64,000 nt of DNA from Ridgeia piscesae (GCA_025642075.2 JAODUO010000544.1:245001-309000); one strand, 5' to 3'; counted from the first letter of the stretch, positions 23,742 through 37,378 are shown. Translations and numbers: made by a program. Notes: a model not told the origin generated them from the sequence alone.

Positions 23742-24548
23742 ATGTCGCAGGTATATCCTGCCTCACGTTATAAATAACACGCTTAATAACAAAAAGGCTA
23801 AACTATGTAGTCATAGTTTATGGGGCTTCATATCTGATCAGGTCTGAAAAACAAAACAAACATTCAATCATAACATCATGTTGCAAACATACACTATCAA
23901 ATATTAGCCAAATACACACTTAATTATACATTCGTACAAGAAAGCCGATATGTGCGCTGAGATGCATCACTTTAACCGATAACTCACGACATGTCAACCT
24001 GCAAGACGGTCACGTAACAAATGGTGCAATGCAAGTATTTACTTAATACGTATTGGCTCCTATAATAGCGGCACATTGATCTTAATAGAAATCACCACCG
24101 AACCCATCGTCATTAATTGTTATGTATTTATAGGAAGTATTTGGTAAATATAGATTATAGGCGTACGTATGTATAATTTTGTAAACGCATTTAAATGCAC
24201 ATTTATGTACATGACGGGTTTATGATGCAACGCAACTGAATTATGTAAATGGCTTAAAATAAATCTGCTTCTTCTCACTTCAATAGTAGAATATATTTCA
24301 CTTTGTGTCAATACGATAACACATTCACAAACACACTCATTGTCAATATGAGAACACACACACACAAACACAATTGTATCAATAATACAACACACTTATA
24401 AACACACTGTCAATGCGAGAATGACACATGAGCACATTCAGAGTCATTCATAACAGACACTTTCGAGCCCATTCAAGAACAGACTCAATGCCTGCCTATC
24501 CGATAAAATACGCCTACGCACGCACACACACATACGCACGCACACACA

Positions 24549-25645
24549 CGCATACACTCACTCACTCACTCACTCACTCACTCACTCACTCACTCACCAC
24601 TCACTCACTCACTCACTCACTCACTCAGTCACTCAGTCACTCAGTCACCCAGTCACCCAGTCACCCAGTCACCCACTCACCCACTCACCCACTCACCCAC
24701 TCACCCACTCACCCACTCACCCACTCACCCACTCACCCACTCACCCACTCACCCACTCACCCACTCACCCACTCACCCACTCACCCACTCACCCACCCAC
24801 TCACCCACTCACTCACTCACTCACTCACTCACTCACTCACTCACTCACTCACTCACTCACTCACTCACTCACTCACTCACTCACTCACTCACTCACCCAC
24901 CCACCCACCCACCCAATCATTCACTGCTCAGTCAATCAATCACTCACTCACTCATTCACTCACTCACTCACTCACTCACTCACTCACTCACTCACTCACT
25001 CACTCACTCACTCACTCACTCACTCACTCACTCACTCACTCACTCACTCACTCACTCACTCACTCACTCACTCACTCACTCACCACTCACTCACTCACTC
25101 ATCACTCAGTCACTCAGTCACTCAGTCACTCAGTCACTCAGTCACCCAGTCACCCAGTCACCCAGTCACCCAGTCACTCAGTCACCCAGTCACCCAGTCA
25201 CTCACTCACTCACTCACTCACTCACTCACTCACTCACTCACTCACTCACTCACTCACTCACTCACTCACTCACTCACTCACTCACTCACTCACTCACTCA
25301 CTCACTCACTCACTCACTCACTCACTCACTCACTCACTCATTCACTCACTCACTCACTCACTCACTCACCCACCCACTCACTCACCCACCCACTCACTCA
25401 CTCACTCACTCTCTCACTCACGCACACACACACACGCATACACTCACTCACTCACTCACTCACTCACTCACTCACTCAGTCACTCAGTCACTCAGTCACT
25501 CAGTCACCCAGTCACCCAGTCACCCAGTCACCCAGTCACCCACTCACCCACTCACCCACTCACCCACTCACCCACTCACCCACTCACCCACTCACCCACT
25601 CACCCACCCACCCACCCACTCACCCACTCACTCACTCACTCACTC
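24549..25645. repeat. Tetramer array, module 2 end (about 1.1 kb)
   Basis: The ordered series (TCAC)n, CAGTCACT, CAGTCACC, CACTCACC, (TCAC)n appears at 24549-24900 and again at 25440-25645, and partly near 25085-25200. The array therefore grew by copying whole ordered blocks as well as single tetramers. Long Thr-His-Ser-Leu frames are artefacts. Confidence 0.95.
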
Positions 25646-26487
25646 AGTGATGTTAATGGTGGTGGTGGTGGTGTTTGTAGTGATGTTAATGGTGGTGGTG
25701 TCGGTAGTAATGTTAATGGTGGTGGTGTCGGTAGTAATGTTAATGGTGGTGGTGGTAGCGATGTTAATGGTGATGGTGTCGGTAGTGATGGTAATGGTGG
25801 TGGTGTGGTGGTGATGCCGATAGTGTTGTTAATGGTGGTGGTAGTGATGTTAACAAATTGGCTAAAGATCAATTATCCACACATTTCAATGACATCACGT
25901 ACATACAAAACCATTAACTTAATCAACACCTCACACGTGAAATTACTAATCTATTCTTGTCCAGAGTCGGACACGAATAAGCCAAAAATACATTTATATT
26001 GCATAGCACCGGCTACTTTAATAGAAATCGTGTAAACTTGTGTCAGCTCTAAAACACACTCTACGCTAATGTTCTTTCAAAACGTTCAGTTCTCGACACA
26101 TTTTTATTTGGACACTAACCTAAACTGGAACATAACAGAGAAACATATCCAATTAGTGCACCAAAACAATTGTTATTTTAAACGGATTAAAACAAGCACT
26201 ACCTGTATAAATAATTTGTTTTGTGTAGGGCCTAACTATGTTTGCTATTTCATAGTAATTTTCGCATCATGGCAGAAGGACATAGAGGAAACATAATGAT
26301 GAGAATAAACCATACAGATAATAACCGTAAACAAATAGTTCACGCACTGAACCACTCTTTAAAAATGAATCTATTAAAAGTAGGACACACACTAAAGATG
26401 CAAGAATAAAATACTTTAAATAAAACCACTAAAACGTAGCCATTTATTTATTAAACCGGCATATTGTTCCATTTGCTGAAGTAAAAA

Positions 26488-26804
26488 GGTAAGTTCTTAT
26501 ATAGCGCAGTATCCAGTCCTCAGGACTGCTCAAAGCGCTTTACACTTTACTTCCCTGATAGACCTGTCCAGTCAAACACCATGTCAACTTCTCTGTGGAG
26601 CATCCAACTATATGCTGCAATTAATGCGCGAAGGCTTCTCGTACACATATCCACTATTCTCTATAGCCAGGTACAGCTGAGTGAACTGGAGCAATTTAGA
26701 GTGACAAAACTTGCCCAAGGCTTTAACACGGGTGTGCAGGATTCGAACTCGGGTCCTCTTAGTCCAGAGTCCGAAGCTCTCTCTACCTGAGCCTGAGAAG
26801 TTAC
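26488..26804 (-). mobile_element. tRNA-derived SINE (module 3 copy)
   Basis: The same ancestral insertion as the SINEs in modules 1 and 2. Confidence 0.85.
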
Positions 26805-27619
26805 ATGTCGCAGGTATATCCTGCCTCACGTTATAAATAACACGCTTAATAACAAAAAGGCTAAACTATGTAGTCATAGTTTATGGGGCTTCATATCTGA
26901 TCAGGTCTGAAAAACAAAACAAACATTCAATCATAACATCATGTTGCAAACATACACTATCAAATATTAGCCAAATACACACTTAATTATACATTCGTAC
27001 AAGAAAGCCGATATGTGCGCTGAGATGCATCACTTTAACCGATAACTCACGACATGTCAACCTGCAAGACGGTCACGTAACAAATGGTGCAATGCAAGTA
27101 TTTAATTAATACGTATTGGCTCCTATAATAGCGGCACATTGATCTTAATAGAAATCACCACCGAACCCATCGTCATTAATTGTTATGTATTTATAGGAAG
27201 TATTTGGTAAATATAGATTATAGGCGTACGTATGTATAATTGTGTAAACGCATGAAAATGCACATTTATGTACATGACGGGTTTATGATGCAACGCAACT
27301 GAATTATGTAAATGGCTTAAAATAAATCTGCTTCTTCTCACTTCAATAGTAGAATATATTTCACTTTGTGTCAATACGATAACACATTCACAAACACACT
27401 CATTGTCAATATGAGAACACACACACAAACACAATTGTATCAATACTACAACACACTTATAAACACACTGTCAATGCGAGAATGACACACGAGCACATTC
27501 AGAGTCATTCATAACAGACACTTTCGAGCCCATCCAAGAACAGACTCAATGCCTGCCTATCCGATAAAATACGCCTACGCACGCACACACACATACGCAC
27601 GCACACACACACACACGCA

Positions 27620-28301
27620 TACACTCACTCACTCACTCACTCAGTCACTCAGTCACTCAGTCACCCAGTCACCCAGTCACCCACTCACCCACTCACCCAC
27701 TCACCCACTCACCCACTCACCCACTCACCCACTCACCCACTCACTCACTCACTCACTCACTCACTCACTCACTCACTCACTCACTCACTCACTCACTCAC
27801 TCACTCACTCAATCACTCACTCACTCACTCACTCACTCACTCACTCACTCACCCACCCACCCACCCACCCACCCAATCATTCACTCACTCAGTCATCACT
27901 CACTCACTCACTCACTCACTCACTCACTCACTCACTCACTCACTCACTCACTCACTCACTCACTCACTCACTCACTCACTCACTCACTCACTCACTCCAC
28001 TCACTCACTCACTCACTCACTCACTCACTCACTCACTCACTCACTCACTCACTCATTCACTCACTCACTCATTCACTCACCCACCCACTCACTCACTCAC
28101 TCACTCACTCACTCACTCTCTCACTCACCCACCCACCCACAACCAACCAACCAACCAACCAACCCACCCACCCACCCACCCACCCACTCACTCACTCACT
28201 CACTCACTCACTCTCCTCACTCACTCATTCACTCACTCACTCAATCATTCACTCACTCACTCACTCACGCACGCACGCACACACGCACGTTCTCACTCAC
28301 T
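27620..28301. repeat. Tetramer array, module 3 end
   Basis: The same ordered octamer blocks as in module 2, plus AACC repeats at 28139-28165 and CCCA runs. It joins the partial module at CACATTCAGAG. Confidence 0.94.
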
Positions 28302-28428
28302 CACATTCAGAGTCATTCATAACAGACACTTTCGAGCCCATCCAAGAACACACTCAATGCCTGCCTATCCGATAAAATACGCCTACGCACGCACACACAC
28401 ATACGCACGCACACACACACGCATACAC
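28302..28428. repeat. Partial module copy 4
   Basis: Starts at ATTCAGAGTCATTCATAACA and matches the part of module 3 beginning near 27497. It runs through GCCTGCCTATCCGATAAAAT and the ACGC/ACAC stretch into another tetramer array. The left end joins at a different point from the other modules. Confidence 0.92.
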
Positions 28429-28677
28429 TCACTCACTCACTCACTCAGTCACTCAGTCACCCAGTCACCCAGTCACCCAGTCACCCAGTCACCCAGTCAC
28501 CCAGTCACCCAGTCACTCTCTCACTCACTCACTCACTCACTCACTCACTCACTCTCTCACTCACTCACTCACTCACTCACTCACTCACTCACTCACTCAC
28601 TCACTCACTCACTCACTCACTCCACCCACCTCACTCACTCACTCACTCACTCACTCACTCACTCACTCACTCACTCA

Positions 28678-28738
<61 letters not shown>
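28429..28738. repeat. Tetramer array followed by (AC)n
   Basis: Again CTCA, then CAGTCACT, CAGTCACC and CTCA, ending in a clean (AC)n run of about 55 bp at 28680-28735. Confidence 0.95.
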
Positions 28739-29394
28739 AGTGTCAATACAGCTCAGTGTCAATAAAAGAACACATTTACAGACACACTCAATGTCAATGC
28801 GAGAACACACTCCCAAACACATTCATTCGCTGCGACAGACACTCAGTGTGTGCACAGTTTCCTTAAGCGAGGCCTGCCAATTTCACGCAGCGCGCACTCG
28901 AGGTGATGCAATTGATGTTCGGTGGAACGTGAAATGCTAAACACAATCGTAGGCCAGAAGTGGTTATGTTCCGTCACCGAACACCGCATAAAAAGAATGC
29001 AACCTGTTGGAGGCACCGCGGTCTTAGAAACTCTAAGCTACTAGAGAGCCTAATAAGAAACAGGAGTATTTATTGTTGCGCAGTAACAGCATTGAAGTTA
29101 ATTATTAATACGGATTTAGACAGAAGGGCGTACCATGCATGACGCAATTAATATAAGGAAATTAATATCGATTAAACAAGAAAAGTTGCCAAACACATAT
29201 GCATATATTTTGTAGACTAAAGATGTTAATAGAAACAACAAAAGTGAGAAACATTGAAGTAAAACTACTGATGAAGTCGTGTTACCTCTCCAGTTGACGC
29301 GAGACTCCACTGATACGTCATCGTTTTCCGAGACGAGTTTTTTCCATTATGATAAACTGTATAATTATGATATTAAATTTGCTCACAACAACTA
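28739..29394. other. Degenerate GTGTCAATA repeat, then unassigned sequence
   Basis: 28739-28830 has GTGTCAATA and GAACACA words similar to the unique end of the modules (for example 22095-22200), probably the ancestral flank. 28831-29394 has no gene or repeat that I recognise. Confidence 0.5.
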
Positions 29395-29767
29395 GTTAGT
29401 GGGGTGGATGGGTGGGTGAATGAGTGTGTGAGTGAATGGGTGAACGAGTACGTACGTGAGTGAGGGACTGCATGAGTGAGTGAGGGAGTGAGGGAGTGAG
29501 TTGGTGAGTGGGTGGGTGAGTAAGTAAGTGAGTAAGTGATGAGGTTAGTGACTGAATGAGTGACTGAGTGAGTAAGTGAGTGGGTGACTGCATGAGTGCA
29601 TGAGTGAGTAAGTGCGTACGTGAGTGAGTGACTACATGATTGATTGAGTTAGTGTGTGGATGGGTGAGTTAATGAGTGAGTGAGTGCGTGAATGAGTGGG
29701 TGAGTGAGTGAGTGAGTACGTGAGTGAGTCGGTGAGTGAGTTAGTGAATGAGTGAGTAAGTAAGTCA
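29395..29767. repeat. Degenerate (GTGA)n tetramer array, opposite strand sense
   Basis: GTGAGTGAGTGA with many GAAT, GGGT and GTAC variants. This is the reverse complement type of the (TCAC)n arrays to the left and much more diverged. Confidence 0.92.
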
Positions 29768-30866
29768 CAATAATCTCCTACCAAGTCCCCAATCTAGGCT
29801 TATTCTACCAGGTTACGTAGACATTCGATAATCGTAACGACTTCTATTTTGAAAGACGACACCGAACAGAAAACGACACGTATTATTATGTCTGAATATT
29901 GTTTTTGTAGCAGTCCCAATACTATTATGGTAGCAGTACGCATTACGTTTGTATCTATATAAAACGCTAAATGTGGCGAATTAATGCAGTCCGAAACAGC
30001 GCCGGAGCCGCGAGTGAGTCACGCATGGTCATTGGGTATTACAACCGTCGCTCATTTCTTCTGGGGCCGTCGTAAAATGCGACGGTGATGAAAGCTATAT
30101 ACTGAACTCGACTCGGCAAATCGAACGAGTGGGATTCTGCGTGACTGCCTGTTGACGACGAATATTATTGCCTTTTTGTCGGCTCATAAAGATATTACGG
30201 CGTGATAGCAACGCGAGCGACGGGAGTAACGTGCTGGCATCATAGGCAGGCGAAATAAACACAACGACGTACGGCAGACAATCATTGGCTCGGCATGCAA
30301 ACCTAACGTACCTGGCCGAGCATTCAAACACCGCGTGTCGCCAAATATTATTCTGTCGACGGACAGGATAATATCGCAGCAGACATATTGTCTACAGGAA
30401 CGGACCGATGACGGACCGATGTCGGACCGATCCCGGACCCAAATAATATATATGTTTTCTGATTGCTGGAATTGCGAGTTTATTACTCGGTGTTGCACTT
30501 GTTAGCGAGTATTGGATTAAATCCACCCATCGTAGCTAAATGTATGGTTCATATATAAAGAGCTTATTAACGTTACGTAATACTAGCAAAATGTCAGACT
30601 CCCACACAGTGCTTCGTGAAGAGGTTCTTCACACATATACAAGAAATGGTTTCCCCAAACATTCATGCCTACATTTTGCATGACGATCGTGTTTTTTATG
30701 ACGCGAACACCAGATTTACGTTAATATATTTCGAACCCTGAAACAGTGAGAAACTTTAAGCGACGAAAATAATATTGCCCATTCTTTTCTAAATTTGGTG
30801 GCCGAACCCAAACCGCCTAAGAACGAAACGTTAGCATGCACACATCCACACGGAGCGGGAGAGAGT
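29768..30866. other. Unassigned sequence
   Basis: No gene recognised. A CGGACCGATG repeat (about 3.5 copies of 11 bp) lies at 30398-30439. A weak relative of the dispersed repeat at 5.4 kb may lie at about 30250-30300. Confidence 0.4.
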
Positions 30867-30867
30867 G

Positions 30868-31593
30868 GCAGGGACGGGGACGGGGACGGGGACGGGGACG
30901 GGGACGGGGACGGGGACGGGGACGGGGGACGGGGACGGGGACGGGGACGGGGACGGGGACGGGGACACGGGGACAGGACGGGACGGGACGGGGACGGGGA
31001 CGAGGGACGAGGGACAGGGGACGGGGACGGGACGGGGACGGGGACGGGGACGGGGACGGGGAGACGGGGACGGGGACGAGGGACGGAGGGACGGGACGGG
31101 ACGGGGACGAGGGACGGAGGACGAGGGACAGGGGACGGGGACAGGGACAGGGGACAGGGGACAGGGACGGGGACGGGACAGGGACGGGGACGGGGACAGG
31201 GACAGGGGACAGGGGACAGGGGACGGGGACGGGGACGGGGACGGGGAGGGACAGGGGACAGGGGACGGGACAGGGGACAGGGACAGGGACAGGGGACGGG
31301 GACAGGGGACAGGGGACAGGGACAGGGGACGGGGACGGGACAGGGACGGGAGGACGGGACGGGGACGGGGACAGGGGACAGGGACGGGGACAGGGGACGG
31401 GACGGGGACAGGGGACGAGGGACGGGACGGGGACAGGGACAGGGACAGGGGACGAGGGACGGGGACAGGGGACGGGGACGGGGACGGGACGGACAGGGAC
31501 AGGGACGAGGGACAGGGGACAGGGACAGGGACAGGGGACAGGGACAGGGACAGGGACGGGGACAGGGGACAGGGACAGGGACGGGGACAGGAC

Positions 31594-31675
<82 letters not shown>

Positions 31676-31745
31676 GACGGGACAGGGACAGGGACAGGGG
31701 ACAGGACACAGGGACAGGACACGGACGGAGCAGACAGGGACACAG
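30868..31745. repeat. G-rich hexamer array GGGGAC / GGGACA
   Basis: Starts as (GGGGAC)n, becomes a mixture of GGGGAC, GGGAC, GAGGGAC and GGGACA, then mainly (GGGACA)n from about 31500. G-runs of three or four recur every five or six bases on the plus strand for nearly 900 bp, so there is very high G-quadruplex potential. Confidence 0.96.
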
Positions 31746-31794
31746 AGACAGGACAGGAGACACAGAACAGACACAGACGACAGGGACACAGACG

Positions 31795-32809
31795 ACAGAC
31801 ACAGACACAGACACAGACACAGACACAGACACAGACACAGACACAGACACAGACACAGACACAGACACAGACACAGACACAGACACAGACACAGACACAG
31901 ACACAGACACAGACACAGACACAGACACAGACACAGACACAGACACAGACACAGACACAGACACAGACACAGACACAGACACAGACACAGACACAGACAC
32001 AGACACAGACACAGACACAGACACAGACACAGACACAGACACAGACACAGACACAGACACAGACACAGACACAGACACAGACACAGACACAGACACAGAC
32101 ACAGACACAGACACAGACACAGACACAGACACAGACACAGACACAGACACAGACACAGACACAGACACAGACACAGACACAGACACAGACACAGACACAG
32201 ACACAGACACAGACACAGACACAGACACAGACACAGACACAGACACAGACACAGACACAGACACAGACACAGACACAGACACAGACACAGACACAGACAC
32301 AGACACAGACACAGACACAGACACAGACACAGACACAGACACAGACACAGACACAGACACAGACACAGACACAGACACAGACACAGACACAGACACAGAC
32401 ACAGACACAGACACAGACACAGACACAGACACAGACACAGACACAGACACAGACACAGACACAGACACAGACACAGACACAGACACAGACACAGACACAG
32501 ACACAGACACAGACACAGACACAGACACAGACACAGACACAGACACAGACACAGACACAGACACAGACACAGACACAGACACAGACAGCAGACACAGACA
32601 CAGACACAGACACAGACACAGACACAGACACAGACACAGACACAGACACAGACACAAGACACAGACACAGACACAGACACAGACACAGACACAGACACAG
32701 ACACAGACACAGACACAGACACAGACACAGACACAGACACAGACACAGACACAGACACAGACACAGACACAGACACAGACACAGACACAGACACAGACAC
32801 AGACAGACA
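31795..32809. repeat. CAGACA hexamer array, about 1 kb
   Basis: An almost perfect (CAGACA)n run of about 165 copies, with two slips near 32587 and 32656. A transitional zone (31690-31795) mixes GGGACA, GGACA and CAGACGACA words, so it is continuous with the G-rich hexamer to the left. Confidence 0.97.
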
Positions 32810-32820
32810 TTAATACCTAC

Positions 32821-32880
32821 AAGTTATGTCGTTTTACATGGACATTGTCACTACGGAAAACGTGGCCGTTTTAACAAGTG
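32821..32880 (-). repeat. Dispersed repeat, copy A (inverted partner at 37.3 kb)
   Basis: The reverse complement aligns with 37319-37378 at roughly 85 percent identity, including 19 identical bases TAAAACGGCCACGTTTTCC. Weaker similarity extends outward. The hexamer array stops about 10 bp from this repeat. Confidence 0.7.
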
Positions 32881-32899
32881 GTAGAGATGTCAACCGAAA

Positions 32900-34320
32900 T
32901 AGCAATAATAATAGTTAACAATACACACATAACAAGCAATCTCCCGTGGGAGCCTCAACCGGCACGTGACAATGAATCCGTTAATGCTGGAGCAAATGTC
33001 ACGATATTTAACTGTATACATAAATCTTGTAGGTTATGACGAATGTTTGAATGAATTTCTAATAAGAAACATGTTTTCTTCTTGATAACACATCTCTCGA
33101 AATCAAACGTTTTTACAGACCGATAACAGGTAAGAAACCTTACTCAGTGAAAAGAAATTAAAAGCGTTACACCTAAGAACGCTGCTGTGAACACATGAAT
33201 ATTTGACGTCCTATGTAAGATGCAAAGCATTTAGGGTAAACTCCTTTTGTGAGAGTTTGCCACATGCAAACTGTACGCATTTACGACATCAATATTTTTA
33301 ATACTCATTACATTTCATACATTTTTTATTCTTCTATATTCAGTAAACATTATTTCGAATCCATTAGAATCCTACAATAAAAAACTGTTCGACATATTGC
33401 AATCTACTAACCCTCCACTTTCTCTTACAGCGACACATTACTTTGACTATGATACTTAAAACTCTAGTCAGGAGCATTATGTTTTTTTAGTTCAGATTCG
33501 CGAAAAAGGAGCATATTTGACCCAGATGTCGTCCATACCATACCGTTTTCAATTTCTAACGGGCGCCCCACCGGGGGCCGCCATATTGGCTAATTCCAAT
33601 AGATTTTGGCCGCCACCTGGGTTAGAAGTCAATCGTAGTTAAATAACCAGAAAGGCCGAAATCGTGAATAACATCACTACCTATATAAACATGTTTTTAT
33701 TTATTAGCCGGAATGGTTACCTATTTAATCAAAGTAGTATTGTATAAGCGTATGCTTTATATTATCAATTCAATCAAAGTAGCCATTGTAAAGCGACCCC
33801 CTCTTATGCCATTTGAAATGTTATTGATACTAACCAGTTTTCCATTTTCATATTTTCAAGTGACGTGTGAAAATTGATGTGTGAAAATCGTCTCTAATTG
33901 TCCTAAATGCTAAATCCTCGACGCTAACCAGTTTTCCATTTCCTATTTTTAAGGGATGTCTCGTGCGGGTCATTAATGCTTCTGGTATCTGAGTCCGATG
34001 ACATTGCTCAATGTAAGAACATTATTCCGAATTGATTTGAGTTATACGAGTGTCTATTGTGCATAACGGCCAGCAGCTGTGAGGACAGCGTTCCCCCCAT
34101 GCCGTCATACCGTTTTAACCTCTCAGTCATCTGTCTCTATGAACAAGTGCTAATTTCTTTCCTTGCTATTTTATGTACAGAGGAGAAGCTAGATCCTGTA
34201 TATTGGATCATCGTCTATATCGGACCTCCTTTTCGTGATAACAGCCAACAGCGAAGGCGTCAACAAGTAATTGCCGCTACATATCGTACCGCGCCTGTAG
34301 GGTCACATGAAGAGTGGTAC
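32900..34320. other. Unassigned AT-rich sequence
   Basis: Contains two copies of CTAACCAGTTTTCCATTT about 95 bp apart (from 33830 and 33924) and a GC-rich palindromic patch near 33560. A 95-codon frame (34057-34344) ends inside the MITE and has no recognisable domain. Confidence 0.45.
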
Positions 34321-34324
34321 TTAA

Positions 34325-34865
34325 AGGGATACTCCAGTCAGTGAGAGGTTCACAATATTAACTTACATATGTATATTATATTGGTTGTGCCTAGTAACTG
34401 TGCACAAAGATCGTTAATAAACAATTAGGTGTAGTTTAACGGTATCAAAAACATGCTATCTTAAATTCAGGGCGCTGCCATCTTGAGACTTATGCGCCAG
34501 TGACGTAAGCCAAATCGTTTACGTCACTGGCGCATTGTCGAAAAAGGCAATGATTGGCGGAATCTTCGCTAATAATTGTGATTGTGACGTAAGCAATCCG
34601 CGACGTACTGGATACATCAGATACCATTGGACAGACACGGGATGTTTGAACGTGCACGCGCCAGTGACGTAAGCAGTTTACGTCACTGGCCCATAAGTCT
34701 CAAGATGGCAGCGCACTGAATCTAACATGGAGTGTTTCTGTTACAATTATACTATAATTAATTGTTTATTAACGATCTTTGTGCACAATTACTATGCACA
34801 ACCAAATTATATATTATATAGATGTACGCAAATTGTGTGAATCTCTCACTGATTGGAGTATCCCT
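34325..34865. mobile_element. TTAA-flanked MITE with long inverted termini (541 bp)
   Basis: Direct TTAA duplications at 34321-34324 and 34866-34869 flank termini AGGGATACTCCA and TGGAGTATCCCT. Inverted similarity continues for roughly 200 bp per side (for example GTGCACAAAGATCGTTAATA on the left and its complement on the right). TTAA targets are typical of piggyBac-like elements and Sola3; the superfamily is not assigned. Each subterminal region holds a near-perfect hairpin: 34494-34533 (stem GCGCCAGTGACGTAA) and 34658-34691. No coding capacity. Confidence 0.9.
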
Positions 34866-35724
34866 TTAACGCGTCGACGCCGTACGGGATATTAGGGCAC
34901 ACAAGCCTTGCCTGAGGCCATATTGTTTTTTATGCTATTTTGTCATTTTCCTTCTTCGTCCAGTCCCAAACGACTCGAACGAGCCATGCATTCTTACGCA
35001 CATGGGCGTAACTGCCACAGCAGAAATCACCTTTGTAGGTTTACCTCAAACCTCTCACGCACAACGACGCGGGCGTGACTCACGGACAAGAGTCGGCGAT
35101 GGCAGCTCTCCAATCCCGAAGCATGAATGGAACAGCGGCCTCCTACAGGGTGAGGTGAACACAAAAGAGCTGTTTTCACCCATCAGCACACAGATCTCGA
35201 AGACTGATCAATCCTCCTGAGAACCCACTCTAAGAATGAGCTATGCAACAGGGGTTGTGACCTCGCAACACTTCAACCGTCGACCTGTCCCGAGGCTGAC
35301 GCTAGGATCCTCGTACTCTGGCACGTGCTGCAGACCAGGTCACACAACAGCCTATGCCCACACGGTAGACAGCGATGTCGTGGTTTTGGCAGTCCGTGTT
35401 TCGAGACGGTCGGCCTCTCGGAGCTCTGGGCGGACTTCCGAAGCGGAAGAAAGTACCGTGACATTCCATCCATACCATAATATACTCCGATCTCGGTGCG
35501 TCCTTGATACAACCACTCTTCCATTGCTTACGGGGTAATTGATGTATTGATGCTAAAGCCGACCTAGAATTGTTTTTTTTTTTTACATTTATATGCACAT
35601 CTCGGCGTAGCGGTATAGTGATAGCATCTTGTCAGCATACGTCATCTCCGAAGTACTTTATTAAACATTATTTCAGATTTTTTAAAGTTTTCTTAGTAGT
35701 AACTGCTCATCTAAGACCGTATTG
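34866..35724. other. Unassigned sequence with dispersed repeat copy 2
   Basis: 34933-35023 is the inverted partner of the repeat at 5.4 kb (20 of 20 match at 35004-35023). Overlapping frames on both strands at 35.24-35.6 kb have no recognisable domain. Confidence 0.45.
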
Positions 35725-36080
35725 ACTACCCCGGGAGACGCCCGTCTTGGCTGCCCCGGGAAACGCCCGTCTTGGCTGCCATGGGAGACGCCCGTTTTGG
35801 CTATCCCGTGAGACGCCAGTCTTGGCTGCCCCGTGAGACACCCCTCTTGGCTGCCCGGGGAGACGCCCGTCTTGACTGCCCCGTGAGACGCCCGTTTTGG
35901 CAGTCCCAGGACACACCCGTCTTGGCTGCCCTGGGAGACGCCCATCATGGCTGCCCTGGGAGACGCCAGTCTTGGCTGCCCAGGGAGACGCCCGTCTTGG
36001 CTGCCCAGGGAGACGCCTGTCTTGGTTGCCCAGGGAGACGCCCATCTTGGCTGATCAGGGAGACACCCGTCTTGGCGCCC
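35725..36080. repeat. 26-bp minisatellite, about 13.5 copies
   Basis: The unit is GAGACGCCCGTCTTGGCTGC followed by CCAGGG or CCCGTG, with substitutions in nearly every copy. Frames on both strands are repeat artefacts. Confidence 0.95.
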
Positions 36081-37310
<1,230 letters not shown>

Positions 37311-37318
37311 GTGTATGC

Positions 37319-37378
37319 CACTTGATAAAACGGCCACGTTTTCCATAGCAATAATGTACATGTAAACATGACATAACT
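37319..37378 (+). repeat. Dispersed repeat, copy B (inverted partner at 32.8 kb)
   Basis: Inverted partner of 32821-32880; see that entry. Short similarity to the left (around TGTGTAT) suggests a longer, eroded element. Confidence 0.7.

Larger units (their letters stand above)
22583..25645. repeat. Large tandem module 2 (3,063 bp)
   Basis: Nearly identical to module 1 through the unique part and SINE. It is longer because the terminal tetramer array (24549-25645) has grown to about 1.1 kb. Scattered differences from module 1 include CAATCAAAC versus CAGTCAAAC, AACACGC versus AATACGC and TTTACTTAA versus TTTAATTAA. Confidence 0.95.
25646..28301. repeat. Large tandem module 3
   Basis: Left landmarks are displaced 3,063 bp from module 2 (for example 23006 to 26069 and 24120 to 27183). 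It shares some variants with module 1 only (CAGTCAAACACCATG, TTTAATTAA) and others with module 2 only (AACACGC, AGTCCGAAG), a mosaic pattern. It has private changes near 27240. The terminal tetramer array is 27620-28301. Confidence 0.93.

Noticed and set aside
20795..26296. 75-codon frame conserved in all three modules (20795, 23006, 26069)
   Set aside because: The surrounding noncoding sequence is equally identical, so conservation reflects recent duplication; no domain recognised.
30868..31745. Telomeric repeat
   Set aside because: The unit GGGGAC/GGGACA is not a TTAGGG-type telomere motif and grades into CAGACA internally.
30716..32884. Six overlapping frames of 600-700 codons (Thr-Asp, Gln-Thr, Arg-His and others)
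   Set aside because: All follow from hexamer arrays; a hexamer without stops is open indefinitely.
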